From assembly GCA_030598385.1 (NCBI GenBank), contig JAUVQB010000031.1:1-9941 (forward strand): a DNA stretch of 9,941 bases, read 5' to 3'. The DNA comes from Alphaproteobacteria bacterium (lineage in GTDB: Bacteria > Pseudomonadota > Alphaproteobacteria > Kiloniellales > JAKSDN01). The notes under the pieces were generated by a model, which saw only the letters and a program-made list of their open reading frames with translations, ran no database searches and had not been told where the DNA came from. Positions 1 through 5,912 of this stretch are shown here, piece after piece. Made by a program: the position numbers and the translations under genes. Each line of letters opens with the position of its first letter. Position 1 is the first letter of the stretch.

Positions 1-719
1 CCGCGCAGCATATCGTCGAGGTGCGCGCGGGCCTCGGCCAGGCGCCCGAGGCGGTGTTCCAGAGAGGCCCGCAGATAGAGCAGGCCGGGCGCGTCCGGGT
101 CGAGCGCCAGGGCCTTTTCGGCCGCGGTTTCAGCGCCTGCCAGGTCGTTCAGCCTCTCCAGGGCGCTCGCGAGGTTTGCCAGGAAACGGGCGTCCAGGGG
201 GTGTTGACGGTGGCCCTCGCCGAACAGCTCCGCGGCCTCCGTCGCACGGGTCTGTTTCAGCAGGACCCGGCCGAGCTCGTTCAGGGCGGCGGCATGATCG
301 GGCTGGCGTTCCACGATGTGGCGGAAATCGGCTTCGGCCTCGCTCAGGCGGCGCAGGGCATAGTAGGCGGTGCCCCGGTTGAATCGGGCCGCCTCGAAAT
401 CCGGCCGGCGGGCGAGCACCCTGTCGAGCAGCTCCACCGCCTCCGCCGGCCGGTTCGATTGGGTCAGCACGGCGGCCAGGTTGGTGAGGGCCTGGGGAAA
501 GTCGCCCCGCGCCATGGCGGCGTGTCGGTAGGCGGACTCGGCCTCCAGGAGCTTGCCGCGCGCTTCCAGGCACAGGCCGGATCCGAAGAGGGCGTCGGGA
601 TGGTCCGGGTCGATCGTCAGGGTTTGCCGAAAGGCGGCCTCGGCGCCGTCGAGGTCGCCCCCTTGGAATCGAGCCAAACCGAGCCGGAATGGATGCCGTG
701 GGTCGTCGGGATCGGTCAT
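1..719 (-). CDS. TPR-repeat protein, N-terminal part (cut by window edge)
   Basis: Reading leftward from an ATG at 719, the frame stays open to the window edge, giving 239 residues that begin MTDPDDPRHPFRLGLARF. The protein is almost entirely tetratricopeptide repeats. About seven units follow in a strict 34-residue register, each ending in a helix-breaking Asp/Pro turn (DPDHPDA near 37, RRPDFEA near 104, RQPDHAA near 138, HPLDAR near 173, DPDAPG near 207), with the usual small and aromatic helix-packing residues (AEAAF, AEADF, AEARAHL). There is no signal peptide or membrane segment, so it is probably cytosolic. TPR arrays act as protein-binding scaffolds. In this family type the unseen C-terminus may carry an enzyme domain such as a sulfotransferase or glycosyltransferase, which cannot be judged here. 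No strong Shine-Dalgarno precedes the ATG, so the start is plausible but not certain. It is divergent from the cyclase gene, which also carries TPR-like repeats. Confidence 0.85.
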   Translation of the reverse strand, partial: MTDPDDPRHPFRLGLARFQGGDLDGAEAAFRQTLTIDPDHPDALFGSGLCLEARGKLLEAESAYRHAAMARGDFPQALTNLAAVLTQSNRPAEAVELLDRVLARRPDFEAARFNRGTAYYALRRLSEAEADFRHIVERQPDHAAALNELGRVLLKQTRATEAAELFGEGHRQHPLDARFLANLASALERLNDLAGAETAAEKALALDPDAPGLLYLRASLEHRLGRLAEARAHLDDMLR

Positions 720-760
720 GGCGCTTCAGTCCAACAACAAGAACGGCCGAACCGGGGCCG

Positions 761-792
761 CCGAGGCGCGTAGATTATCTGATTCGCCTCGG
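761..792. promoter_or_regulatory. Perfect 8-bp inverted repeat in divergent promoter region
   Basis: CCGAGGCG at 761-768 and its exact reverse complement CGCCTCGG at 785-792 flank a 16-base AT-rich core (769-784). The repeat lies in the 102-base gap between the divergent TPR and cyclase genes. On the minus strand the core contains GATAAT (774-779), a good -10 hexamer for the TPR gene, though any -35 is weak. The arrangement suits a dimeric regulator covering a promoter. It could also form a hairpin in the cyclase 5' leader. The repeat is seen directly; its function is inferred. Confidence 0.4.
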
Positions 793-821
793 GTAGTCTT
801 GCGCCCGAAGGGGGGACGCCG

Positions 822-2723
822 ATGGAACGCCGTCTCACGACCATCCTTTCCGCCGACGTCGTCGGCTACGGCCGTCTCATGGGCGAAGACGAGGCCGCGA
901 CCCTCGAGGCCCTCAAAGGTCACCGCAGAGAGCTGATCGACCCCAAGGCGGAGCAGTATGGCGGCCGCACGGTCAAGCTGATGGGCGACGGCGCGCTGAT
1001 GGAATTCGCCAGCGTGGTCGATGCCGTGACCTTCGCGGTCGAGGTGCAAGGCGCCATGGGCGCGCGCAACGCCGATGTGCCGCCGGAGAGGCAGATCCTG
1101 TTCCGCATCGGCATCAACATCGGCGACATCATCGTCGAGGGCGACGACATCTACGGCGACGGGGTGAACATCGCGGCGCGCCTGGAGGCCCTGGCCGAAC
1201 CGGGCGGCATCAGCATCGCCCGCAACGTCTACAATCAGATCAAGGGCAAGCTCGACCTCGATCTCGATCACCTGGGCGAGAAGGAGGTGAAAAATATCTC
1301 GGAGCCCGTCTCGGTCTACCAGGTGGCGATGAACGACAAGGCGGCGCGGCTCATGACAGAGGTCGCGGCCGTCGAGCCGAGCGCCCCGCCCGGCCGGCCT
1401 TCGCCGGCGCTCGTCGCCGCCGGGATCGCCATCCTCGCTGTCATCGGGGGCCTGGCTTGGTGGCAGCTTGGATCCCCCAGCCGGGTTAACGCTCCGGACA
1501 TCGCCGTCGCGCAGAAGACTCAAGAGTCGCCCGGCCTCGTGGTCCTGCCCTTCGCCAACATGTCGGGCGATCCCGACATGGGCTACTTCAGCGACGGCAT
1601 GACCGAGGACATCATCCTGGAGCTCTCCAAGAACCCCGACCTCAGGGTGGTCTCCCGCAACTCCAGTTTCACCTACCGGGGCAGGGCCGTGAAGGCGCGG
1701 CAGGTGAGCGAAGAGTTGGGCGTGCGCTATGTGCTTGAAGGCAGCGTGCGCAAGCAGGGGGACAAGGTCCGGATCACCGCGCAGCTCATCGACGCGACAA
1801 CCGATTCTCATGTCTGGGCCGATCGTTTCGATGAAGAAGGAACCGACGTCTTTGCCTTGCAGGATCGCGTAGCAAAGAGGATAGACGCGACCCTGAGCGG
1901 CCAAGAGGGGAAGATTCGGGACGTGGAATACGAGCGCGTCTGGCGCATGGACGCGAGCAAACTGGAAGAATACGACTATTACCTGCGCGGTCACTCGATC
2001 ATGTATCGGTTTACACCCGAAGACATGCAGAAGGCGCGTGAGATTTGGCAAGAAGGACTCCGAAGATTCCCGGAGTCTGGACTCTTGCGCATCAAAGTCG
2101 GTTGGACACATTGGCACTATTTTTTTCAAGGCTGGAGCACCGAGCCTGAAAAAGATCTGGAACGCGCCTACGAGTTGGTGCAGGAGGGTCTGGCCGACGA
2201 AGACCTACCGTTAGTTGGTCAATGGAACGGTCATTGGTTGAACGCCTTCGTTCAACTGTTTCTTAAACGGAACTACGAGCAAGCGCTTGAAGAGGCCAAG
2301 ATGACGGTTGAGATCGTACCCAACGATTCTGAAACTCTCGCTCATGTCGCATTGGTCGCGATTTACGTTGGAAATCCTGATCTCGCCCTAGAATGGGTCA
2401 ACCGTGCGATCAGCCGAGAGCCGCACGTGCCGGACTGGTACTACTTGCACCGTGGATTGGCCTATCACCGCAAAGGGGACTGTGAAGGAACATTTCGAGA
2501 GTTTGAGAATGTGCCCTGGCCGGCATACGACAAGGACACGGCATCAGCCACGTGCTATGTCGAGCGAAACCAGTTAGACAAAGCACAGGCCGAGCTGGCC
2601 AAGATGTGGGACAACCATCCGGACTTTACCGCAGCGAGCCTGCGCTTACGCCTTCCATACAAGGACAAGGAATTTTCTGAACAGTTTTTCGCTGACCTTG
2701 GGCGAGCGGGCCTGCCGGAGTGA
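822..2723 (+). CDS. Class III adenylate cyclase with TM segment, TolB/FlgO-like domain and TPR-like C-terminus
   Basis: This 633-residue protein should convert ATP to cyclic AMP. The cyclase homology domain spans about residues 4-168. All six canonical catalytic positions are present at the expected spacing: metal-binding Asp12 and Asp56, adenine-selecting Lys52 (VKLMGDG) and Asp109, and transition-state Asn116 and Arg120 (VNIAAR). Lys plus Asp predicts ATP rather than GTP. A Pro/Ala-rich linker leads to one hydrophobic segment at about 197-214. Then comes a TolB N-terminal/FlgO-like domain (about 238-345, VVLPFANMSGDPDMGYFSDG), as in the COG5616 group. The remainder is helical and TPR-like, and probably lies outside the inner membrane if the cyclase is inside. 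The start is supported by a purine-rich AAGGGGGGA about 5 bases upstream of the ATG. G+C falls from about 70% (1021-1080) to about 50% (2281-2400), and rare Leu codons CTA and TTA appear at 2205-2213. Likely a signal-responsive cyclase; the stimulus is unknown. Confidence 0.9.
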   Translation: MERRLTTILSADVVGYGRLMGEDEAATLEALKGHRRELIDPKAEQYGGRTVKLMGDGALMEFASVVDAVTFAVEVQGAMGARNADVPPERQILFRIGINIGDIIVEGDDIYGDGVNIAARLEALAEPGGISIARNVYNQIKGKLDLDLDHLGEKEVKNISEPVSVYQVAMNDKAARLMTEVAAVEPSAPPGRPSPALVAAGIAILAVIGGLAWWQLGSPSRVNAPDIAVAQKTQESPGLVVLPFANMSGDPDMGYFSDGMTEDIILELSKNPDLRVVSRNSSFTYRGRAVKARQVSEELGVRYVLEGSVRKQGDKVRITAQLIDATTDSHVWADRFDEEGTDVFALQDRVAKRIDATLSGQEGKIRDVEYERVWRMDASKLEEYDYYLRGHSIMYRFTPEDMQKAREIWQEGLRRFPESGLLRIKVGWTHWHYFFQGWSTEPEKDLERAYELVQEGLADEDLPLVGQWNGHWLNAFVQLFLKRNYEQALEEAKMTVEIVPNDSETLAHVALVAIYVGNPDLALEWVNRAISREPHVPDWYYLHRGLAYHRKGDCEGTFREFENVPWPAYDKDTASATCYVERNQLDKAQAELAKMWDNHPDFTAASLRLRLPYKDKEFSEQFFADLGRAGLPE

Positions 2724-2724
2724 C

Positions 2725-2761
2725 GCCCGGCGAGCGGCGCCGATAGAGCAATATTCCGGGC
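2725..2761. terminator. Possible bidirectional terminator between convergent genes
   Basis: The 45-base gap between the cyclase stop and the stop of the opposing small gene contains GCCCGG (2725-2730) and CCGGGC (2756-2761), which can pair around a 25-base loop holding GGCGCC. There is no clear T-run on either side and the loop is long, so this is a weak call based mainly on its position between converging genes. Confidence 0.2.
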
Positions 2762-2768
2762 ACCGGCC

Positions 2769-3119
2769 TTAGAACTTCTCCTCCCCGCGCTGGCGCACCG
2801 GGTCGGGGAAGTCGCGGTAGAGCGCGAAGAAAACGTCGGTCACCAGCGAGTTCACCGCGTGATGGAAGCTCTCCACCGGCTCGCTGCGCGACGCCACCTG
2901 GTTGAAGGCCCGGTCGAGCTGGGCCATGTCCGCGACCTCCAGCAGGATGTGGAACTCGCGCAGCTCGGGCGGCCCGAGGCCGAGCTTGCGGCGCATGATG
3001 CGATGCCCGGCGATCAGCCCCTCCGCCTCGAGGTGTTCGAAATAGGCCGTCGCCTTGTCGGTGAAGTCGGTGTCTTTGACTCCGGGCTTCAGGTTGCACC
3101 AGACGTGATAGAGGTCCAT
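2769..3119 (-). CDS. Small conserved protein resembling DUF6614, partner of the amidohydrolase
   Basis: A 116-residue protein running from MDLYHVWCNLKPG to a conserved-looking tail FPDPVRQRGEEKF. From memory it resembles the alphaproteobacterial DUF6614 family, which has no assigned function; I could not check this by search. The predicted order of strands and helices (strand YHVWCNL, helix DFTDKATAYFEHLEAEG, strands GHRIMRRKLG and FHILLEVA, helix MAQLDRAFNQVAS, strand VFFALYRDF) suggests a compact ferredoxin-like or dimeric alpha/beta-barrel fold. There is no signal peptide or membrane segment. The ATG sits 2 bases after the stop of the upstream dihydroorotase-like gene, so the two are almost certainly co-transcribed and translationally coupled. 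The frame stays open far upstream inside that gene, but the ATG at 3119 with its own GGAGGG is the convincing start. The conserved HH at the FHHAVN segment could bind metal or ligand. Function unknown. Confidence 0.85.
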   Translation of the reverse strand: MDLYHVWCNLKPGVKDTDFTDKATAYFEHLEAEGLIAGHRIMRRKLGLGPPELREFHILLEVADMAQLDRAFNQVASRSEPVESFHHAVNSLVTDVFFALYRDFPDPVRQRGEEKF

Positions 3120-3121
3120 GG

Positions 3122-4495
3122 CTAGCCCTCCGCGCCCGCCTCGGCCCCGTTCGTCTCGTCGCTCGCCAGCGAGTCGATGAAGTGGGCGGGCCGGCCGGCG
3201 GGCGGGCCGATCAGTTCGCCGTCGCGCATCACGATGCGGCCGCGGATCACCGTGGCCATGGGCCAGCCGGTTAGCGTCGTCCCCTCGAAGGGCGACCAGC
3301 CGCATTTGGAGGCGAGCCAGTCGCCGGTGATCTCCCGCCGCGCCTTCAGGTCCACCAGGGTGAGGTCCCCGTCGTAGCCGAGCGCGATCCGCCCCTTGCC
3401 GGCGAGGCCGTAGATGCGCTGTGCCCCGGCGCTGGTCAGGTCCACCACGCGCTCCAGGCTGAGGCGCCCGGCGTTCAGGTGATCGAGCAGCAGGGGGAGG
3501 AGGGTCTGCACCCCCGGCATGCCCGAAGGCGTCGCCGGATAGTCGCCGGCCTTCTCCTCCCGGGTGTGGGGCGCATGGTCGGAGCCCACCACGTCGACCA
3601 CCCCGCCGGCCACCGCCCGCCACAGGGCGTCGCGCTCTTCTTCCCCGCGGATCGGCGGGTTCATCTGGGCCAGGGTGCCGAGCCGCTCGTAGCAGTCCGG
3701 CGCCGCCAGGGTGAGGTGCTGGGGCGTTACCTCGACGGTGGCCAGGTCCTTGTTCCGGGCCAGAAGGTCCATTTCCGCGCCGGTCGTCACGTGCAGCACG
3801 TGGCCCGGCCGTCCGGCGCGCCGGGCGAGGCCCATGAGCCGGGTCGTGGCCTTGAGGGCCACTTCCTCGTCGCGCCAGACCGGGTGCTGATCGACGTTGG
3901 CGCCGCCGCGCACCAGGGCGAGGCGCTCGCGCAGCCGGTCCTCGTCCTCCGCATGGACCGCCGTCCGCCGCCGGCCGGCGCGCAGCACCGCGAGCAGGGT
4001 CTCGTCGTCGTCGACCAGCAGGCTGCCGGTCGAGGAGCCCATGAAGATCTTCACCCCGCAGCAGCCCGGCAGGCGCTCCAGGCGCGCCAGCTCGTCCAGA
4101 TTCTCGGCCGCCGCGCCGATGAAGAAGGCGTGGTCGGTCCAGGCCCGGCCTTGGGCCCGCTCGAGCTTGTCGGCCAGGTCTGCCGCGGTGAGCGTGCTGG
4201 GCTTGGTGTTCGGCATCTCGAAGACGGCCGTCACGCCGCCCAGGGCCGCCGCCCGGGTGCCGCTTTCCAGGTCTTCCTTGTGTTCGTGGCCGGGCTCGCG
4301 GAAGTGCACTTGGGTGTCGATCGCTCCCGGCAGGACGTGGAGCCCGGCGGCGTCGATGACCTCGGCCGCGCCGTCGCTCGCATGATCGCCAATCCCGGCG
4401 ATGCGGCCGTCGCGGACGGCGAGGTCGGCTTCGACGCGCCCGCTGGGCGTGACCAGCGTGCCGCCGCGCACGATCAGATCGTAGCTCTGGCTCAT
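3122..4495 (-). CDS. Dihydroorotase/hydantoinase-like amidohydrolase with variant QxH metal motif
   Basis: A 457-residue cytosolic enzyme of the cyclic amidohydrolase superfamily, nearest in appearance to dihydroorotase, which interconverts carbamoyl-aspartate and dihydroorotate in pyrimidine synthesis. An N-terminal beta-sandwich strand set (DLIVRGGTLVTPSGR) precedes the TIM barrel. Visible active-site elements: FREPG at 65-69, Lys149 in GVKIFMGSSTG (the position of the carboxylated Lys in hydantoinases and allantoinases), His181 (VHAEDED), His235 (HVLHVTT), and Asp306 in GSDHAPHT. The classic HxH zinc motif is altered: residues 60-64 read DTQVH, so the first His is Gln62 (CAA, 4310-4312). 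I recall alphaproteobacterial proteins labelled dihydroorotase with the same DTQVHFREPG, so it may mark a subfamily rather than a mutation. Upstream lies GGAAGCGGGGG as ribosome site. It forms an operon with the DUF6614-like gene. The true substrate may not be dihydroorotate; I therefore give no gene symbol. Confidence 0.9.
   Translation of the reverse strand: MSQSYDLIVRGGTLVTPSGRVEADLAVRDGRIAGIGDHASDGAAEVIDAAGLHVLPGAIDTQVHFREPGHEHKEDLESGTRAAALGGVTAVFEMPNTKPSTLTAADLADKLERAQGRAWTDHAFFIGAAAENLDELARLERLPGCCGVKIFMGSSTGSLLVDDDETLLAVLRAGRRRTAVHAEDEDRLRERLALVRGGANVDQHPVWRDEEVALKATTRLMGLARRAGRPGHVLHVTTGAEMDLLARNKDLATVEVTPQHLTLAAPDCYERLGTLAQMNPPIRGEEERDALWRAVAGGVVDVVGSDHAPHTREEKAGDYPATPSGMPGVQTLLPLLLDHLNAGRLSLERVVDLTSAGAQRIYGLAGKGRIALGYDGDLTLVDLKARREITGDWLASKCGWSPFEGTTLTGWPMATVIRGRIVMRDGELIGPPAGRPAHFIDSLASDETNGAEAGAEG
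3126..3131 (-). promoter_or_regulatory. Ribosome binding site setting the start of the DUF6614-like gene
   Basis: The minus strand reads GGAGGG here, 6 bases upstream of the ATG at 3119 and inside the last codons of the preceding dihydroorotase-like gene. It decides between this start and the long open frame that continues upstream, and fits re-initiation by ribosomes finishing the upstream gene. Confidence 0.7.
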
Positions 4496-4583
4496 CTTGG
4501 GCCCCCGCTTCCATCCCCTTGCATCAATTCGCCGCTCTCGCCACCTTTAGAACAAGTCAAACCTGTCCCCAACGCGAGTGAGC
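4496..4583. promoter_or_regulatory. Divergent promoter region, dihydroorotase-like gene and ygfZ
   Basis: These 88 bases separate two genes reading away from each other, so both promoters must lie in or near it. It is visibly more AT-rich in its middle (about 4519-4565). The minus strand carries TTGACT (4555-4560), five of six matches to a -35 box, but I see no good -10 at the right distance. No convincing inverted repeat was found. The location is certain, the exact elements are not. Confidence 0.35.
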
Positions 4584-5507
4584 ATGAGCCAGCCGTCTTA
4601 CACGATCCTCCGGCACCGGGCGGTGCTGACGCTGGCCGGCCCGGATGTCCGCGGCTTCCTGCAGGGCATCGTATCGAACGACGTGGAGCGGGTGTCAACC
4701 GACCGCGCCCTATGGAGCGCCTTTTTGACCCCCCAGGGCAAGTTCCTCTACGAGTTCTTCCTGGTCGAACGGCCCGGCGCCGAGGCAATCGCCGACGGGG
4801 GCGAGACGCTCTTCTGGCTGGAGTGCGAGGCCGAGCGGCGGGCCGACCTGCTGCGGCGCCTGAAGATGTACAAGCTGCGGGCCAAGGTCGAGCTGAGCGA
4901 TGCCGGGGACGGGCTGGCCGTGGCAGCCCTGTTCGGACCGGGCGTCCCGGAGGCGCTCGACCTCGCGGCAGAACAGCCGGGCCTTGCGCGCGACCTCGCC
5001 GGCGGAGTCGCCTTTCTCGACCCGCGCTTGGGCGAGCTGGGCGCGCGGGCGCTGCTGCCCCGGGACGGGGCCGACGTGGCGTTGCAGGCCGCGGGGTTCG
5101 CCGAATCCGGGGTCGAGGCCTACGACGGCCTACGCATCGGCCTCGGCGTCCCGGACGGCAGCCGCGATCTCGAGGTCGAGAAGTCGCTGCTGCTGGAATC
5201 GGGCTTCGACGAGCTGAACGGCCTCGACTGGGACAAGGGCTGCTACATGGGCCAGGAGCTGACCGCCCGCACCCGGTACCGCGGCCTCACCAAGAAGCGC
5301 CTGCTGCCGGTGTCGATCGACGGCCCGGTCCCCGAACCCGGCACCCTCATCCGCTGTGGCGAGCGCGAGGCCGGCGTGCTGCGCTCGACGGCGGCCGGCT
5401 GGGGCCTGGCGCTGCTGCGTCTCGAGTATCTCGCAGAGGATGCCGCGCCCCTCACCGCCGGCCCGGCCCGGCTCAGGGTCGTCAAACCCGACTGGGCGCG
5501 GTTCTAG
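4584..5507 (+). CDS. ygfZ: Folate-binding Fe-S cluster assembly factor YgfZ
   Basis: A 307-residue protein of the YgfZ/GcvT-like family. Family members bind tetrahydrofolate and support assembly or repair of certain Fe-S enzymes, such as the radical-SAM protein MiaB, in the cytosol. The signature K-G-C-Y-x-G-Q-E is intact at 218-225 (KGCYMGQE, with the essential Cys220), followed by LTARTRYRG. The N-terminal GcvT-like part is also typical (GFLQGIVSNDV at 24-34, LTPQGKFLYEFFL at 48-60). Length fits the alphaproteobacterial form. I prefer the ATG at 4584; an in-frame GTG two codons upstream (4578) is an alternative and would add only Met-Ser. It is divergent from the dihydroorotase-like operon, and from memory this adjacency recurs in alphaproteobacteria, but no direct functional link is visible. 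The C-terminus (RVVKPDWARF) looks complete. Confidence 0.93.
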   Translation: MSQPSYTILRHRAVLTLAGPDVRGFLQGIVSNDVERVSTDRALWSAFLTPQGKFLYEFFLVERPGAEAIADGGETLFWLECEAERRADLLRRLKMYKLRAKVELSDAGDGLAVAALFGPGVPEALDLAAEQPGLARDLAGGVAFLDPRLGELGARALLPRDGADVALQAAGFAESGVEAYDGLRIGLGVPDGSRDLEVEKSLLLESGFDELNGLDWDKGCYMGQELTARTRYRGLTKKRLLPVSIDGPVPEPGTLIRCGEREAGVLRSTAAGWGLALLRLEYLAEDAAPLTAGPARLRVVKPDWARF

Positions 5508-5552
5508 GGCCAAAGCCCGCCCCTCCGATCACGAAGAATTGCGGCCCATTGT

Positions 5553-5580
5553 CCGGCGGAACCATTAGCGTCCCCGCCGG
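5553..5580. terminator. Inverted repeat: ygfZ terminator or operator of the next gene
   Basis: CCGGCGG (5553-5559) and CCGCCGG (5574-5580) are perfect complements around a 14-base loop, 46 bases after the ygfZ stop, followed by TTTCCC. The G+C-rich stem with a short T stretch suits a weak intrinsic terminator. The right arm also lies in the spacer of a possible promoter for the next gene, so an operator role is equally open. Confidence 0.4.
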
Positions 5581-5593
5581 TTTCCCATATAGT
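5565..5593 (+). promoter_or_regulatory. Possible sigma-70-type promoter of the small exported protein gene
   Basis: TATAGT at 5588-5593 matches five of six -10 bases, and a weak -35, TTAGCG (5565-5570), lies 17 bases upstream. Transcription would begin near 5600, leaving a leader of about 44 bases before the ATG. CATAAT at 5600-5605 is an alternative -10, but its -35 is poor. The surrounding stretch is markedly AT-rich for this genome. Confidence 0.4.
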
Positions 5594-5643
5594 CTGTGGC
5601 ATAATCACCGATAACGAGAAAAACACGCACAGGGAGACGACCC

Positions 5644-5889
5644 ATGCTTTTGCGTACCTTTGCCACCGCGGCCATGCTGGCCTTCTTTGCCGTTCCGGCG
5701 ATTGCCGGACAGTGCCCCAACATGGTCGGCCAGATCGACGCCGCCCTGGCCGCCACGCCCGGGCTGAACGACGACGTCAAGGCTCAGATAACCGAGCTTC
5801 GCAACCAGGGCGAAGAGCTGCACAACTCCGGGGATCACCAGGCATCCGTGGACGCCCTGGCGGAGGCGCTGAAGCTGCTGGGTCAGTAG
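5644..5889 (+). CDS. Small exported (periplasmic) protein of unknown function
   Basis: An 81-residue protein. Residues 1-21 form a clear Sec signal peptide: an Arg near the start, a hydrophobic core (FATAAMLAFFAVPA) and a signal-peptidase I site AIA before Gly22. It is not a lipoprotein, because the only Cys (Cys24) is not directly behind a lipobox. The mature part, about 60 residues, is predicted to be two or three helices. The last (about 55-79, EELHNSGDHQASVDALAEALKLLG) looks like a single TPR-type helical hairpin. AGGGAGA lies 6-12 bases before the ATG, a good ribosome site, and a possible promoter is present upstream, so it is likely transcribed on its own. It converges on ppdK with 23 bases between stops. 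I do not recognise a named family and assign no function. Confidence 0.8.
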   Translation: MLLRTFATAAMLAFFAVPAIAGQCPNMVGQIDAALAATPGLNDDVKAQITELRNQGEELHNSGDHQASVDALAEALKLLGQ

Positions 5890-5912
5890 CGCCAGAGCGG
5901 GGTCGAGCGCGC

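Noticed and set aside
21..773. 250-residue plus-strand open frame at the left edge
   Set aside because: The opposite strand gives a seven-unit TPR array in exact 34-residue register. This frame is its antisense shadow (Gln/Gly/Val-rich).
726..2129. 467-residue open frame antisense to the cyclase gene
   Set aside because: It mirrors cyclase codons (His/Asp/Val-rich runs), has no recognisable domain, and is fully explained by the cyclase, whose catalytic residues are all in place.
4310..4312. Dihydroorotase-like gene as a pseudogene because of the lost His
   Set aside because: The frame is intact over 457 residues, the other active-site residues are kept, the downstream gene is coupled to it, and I recall the same Gln in related proteins.
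3120..4514. Apparent N-terminal extension of the DUF6614-like protein to 581 residues
   Set aside because: The extra 465 residues are an Arg/Ala/Pro-rich shadow of the dihydroorotase-like gene in another frame. The ATG at 3119 with GGAGGG upstream gives a normal small protein.
3479..5614. 711-residue open frame on the plus strand across two genes
   Set aside because: It is antisense to the dihydroorotase-like gene and then runs out of frame through ygfZ. It has Arg/Pro/Gly-rich low-complexity composition and no domain. Long stop-free shadow frames are expected at this G+C.
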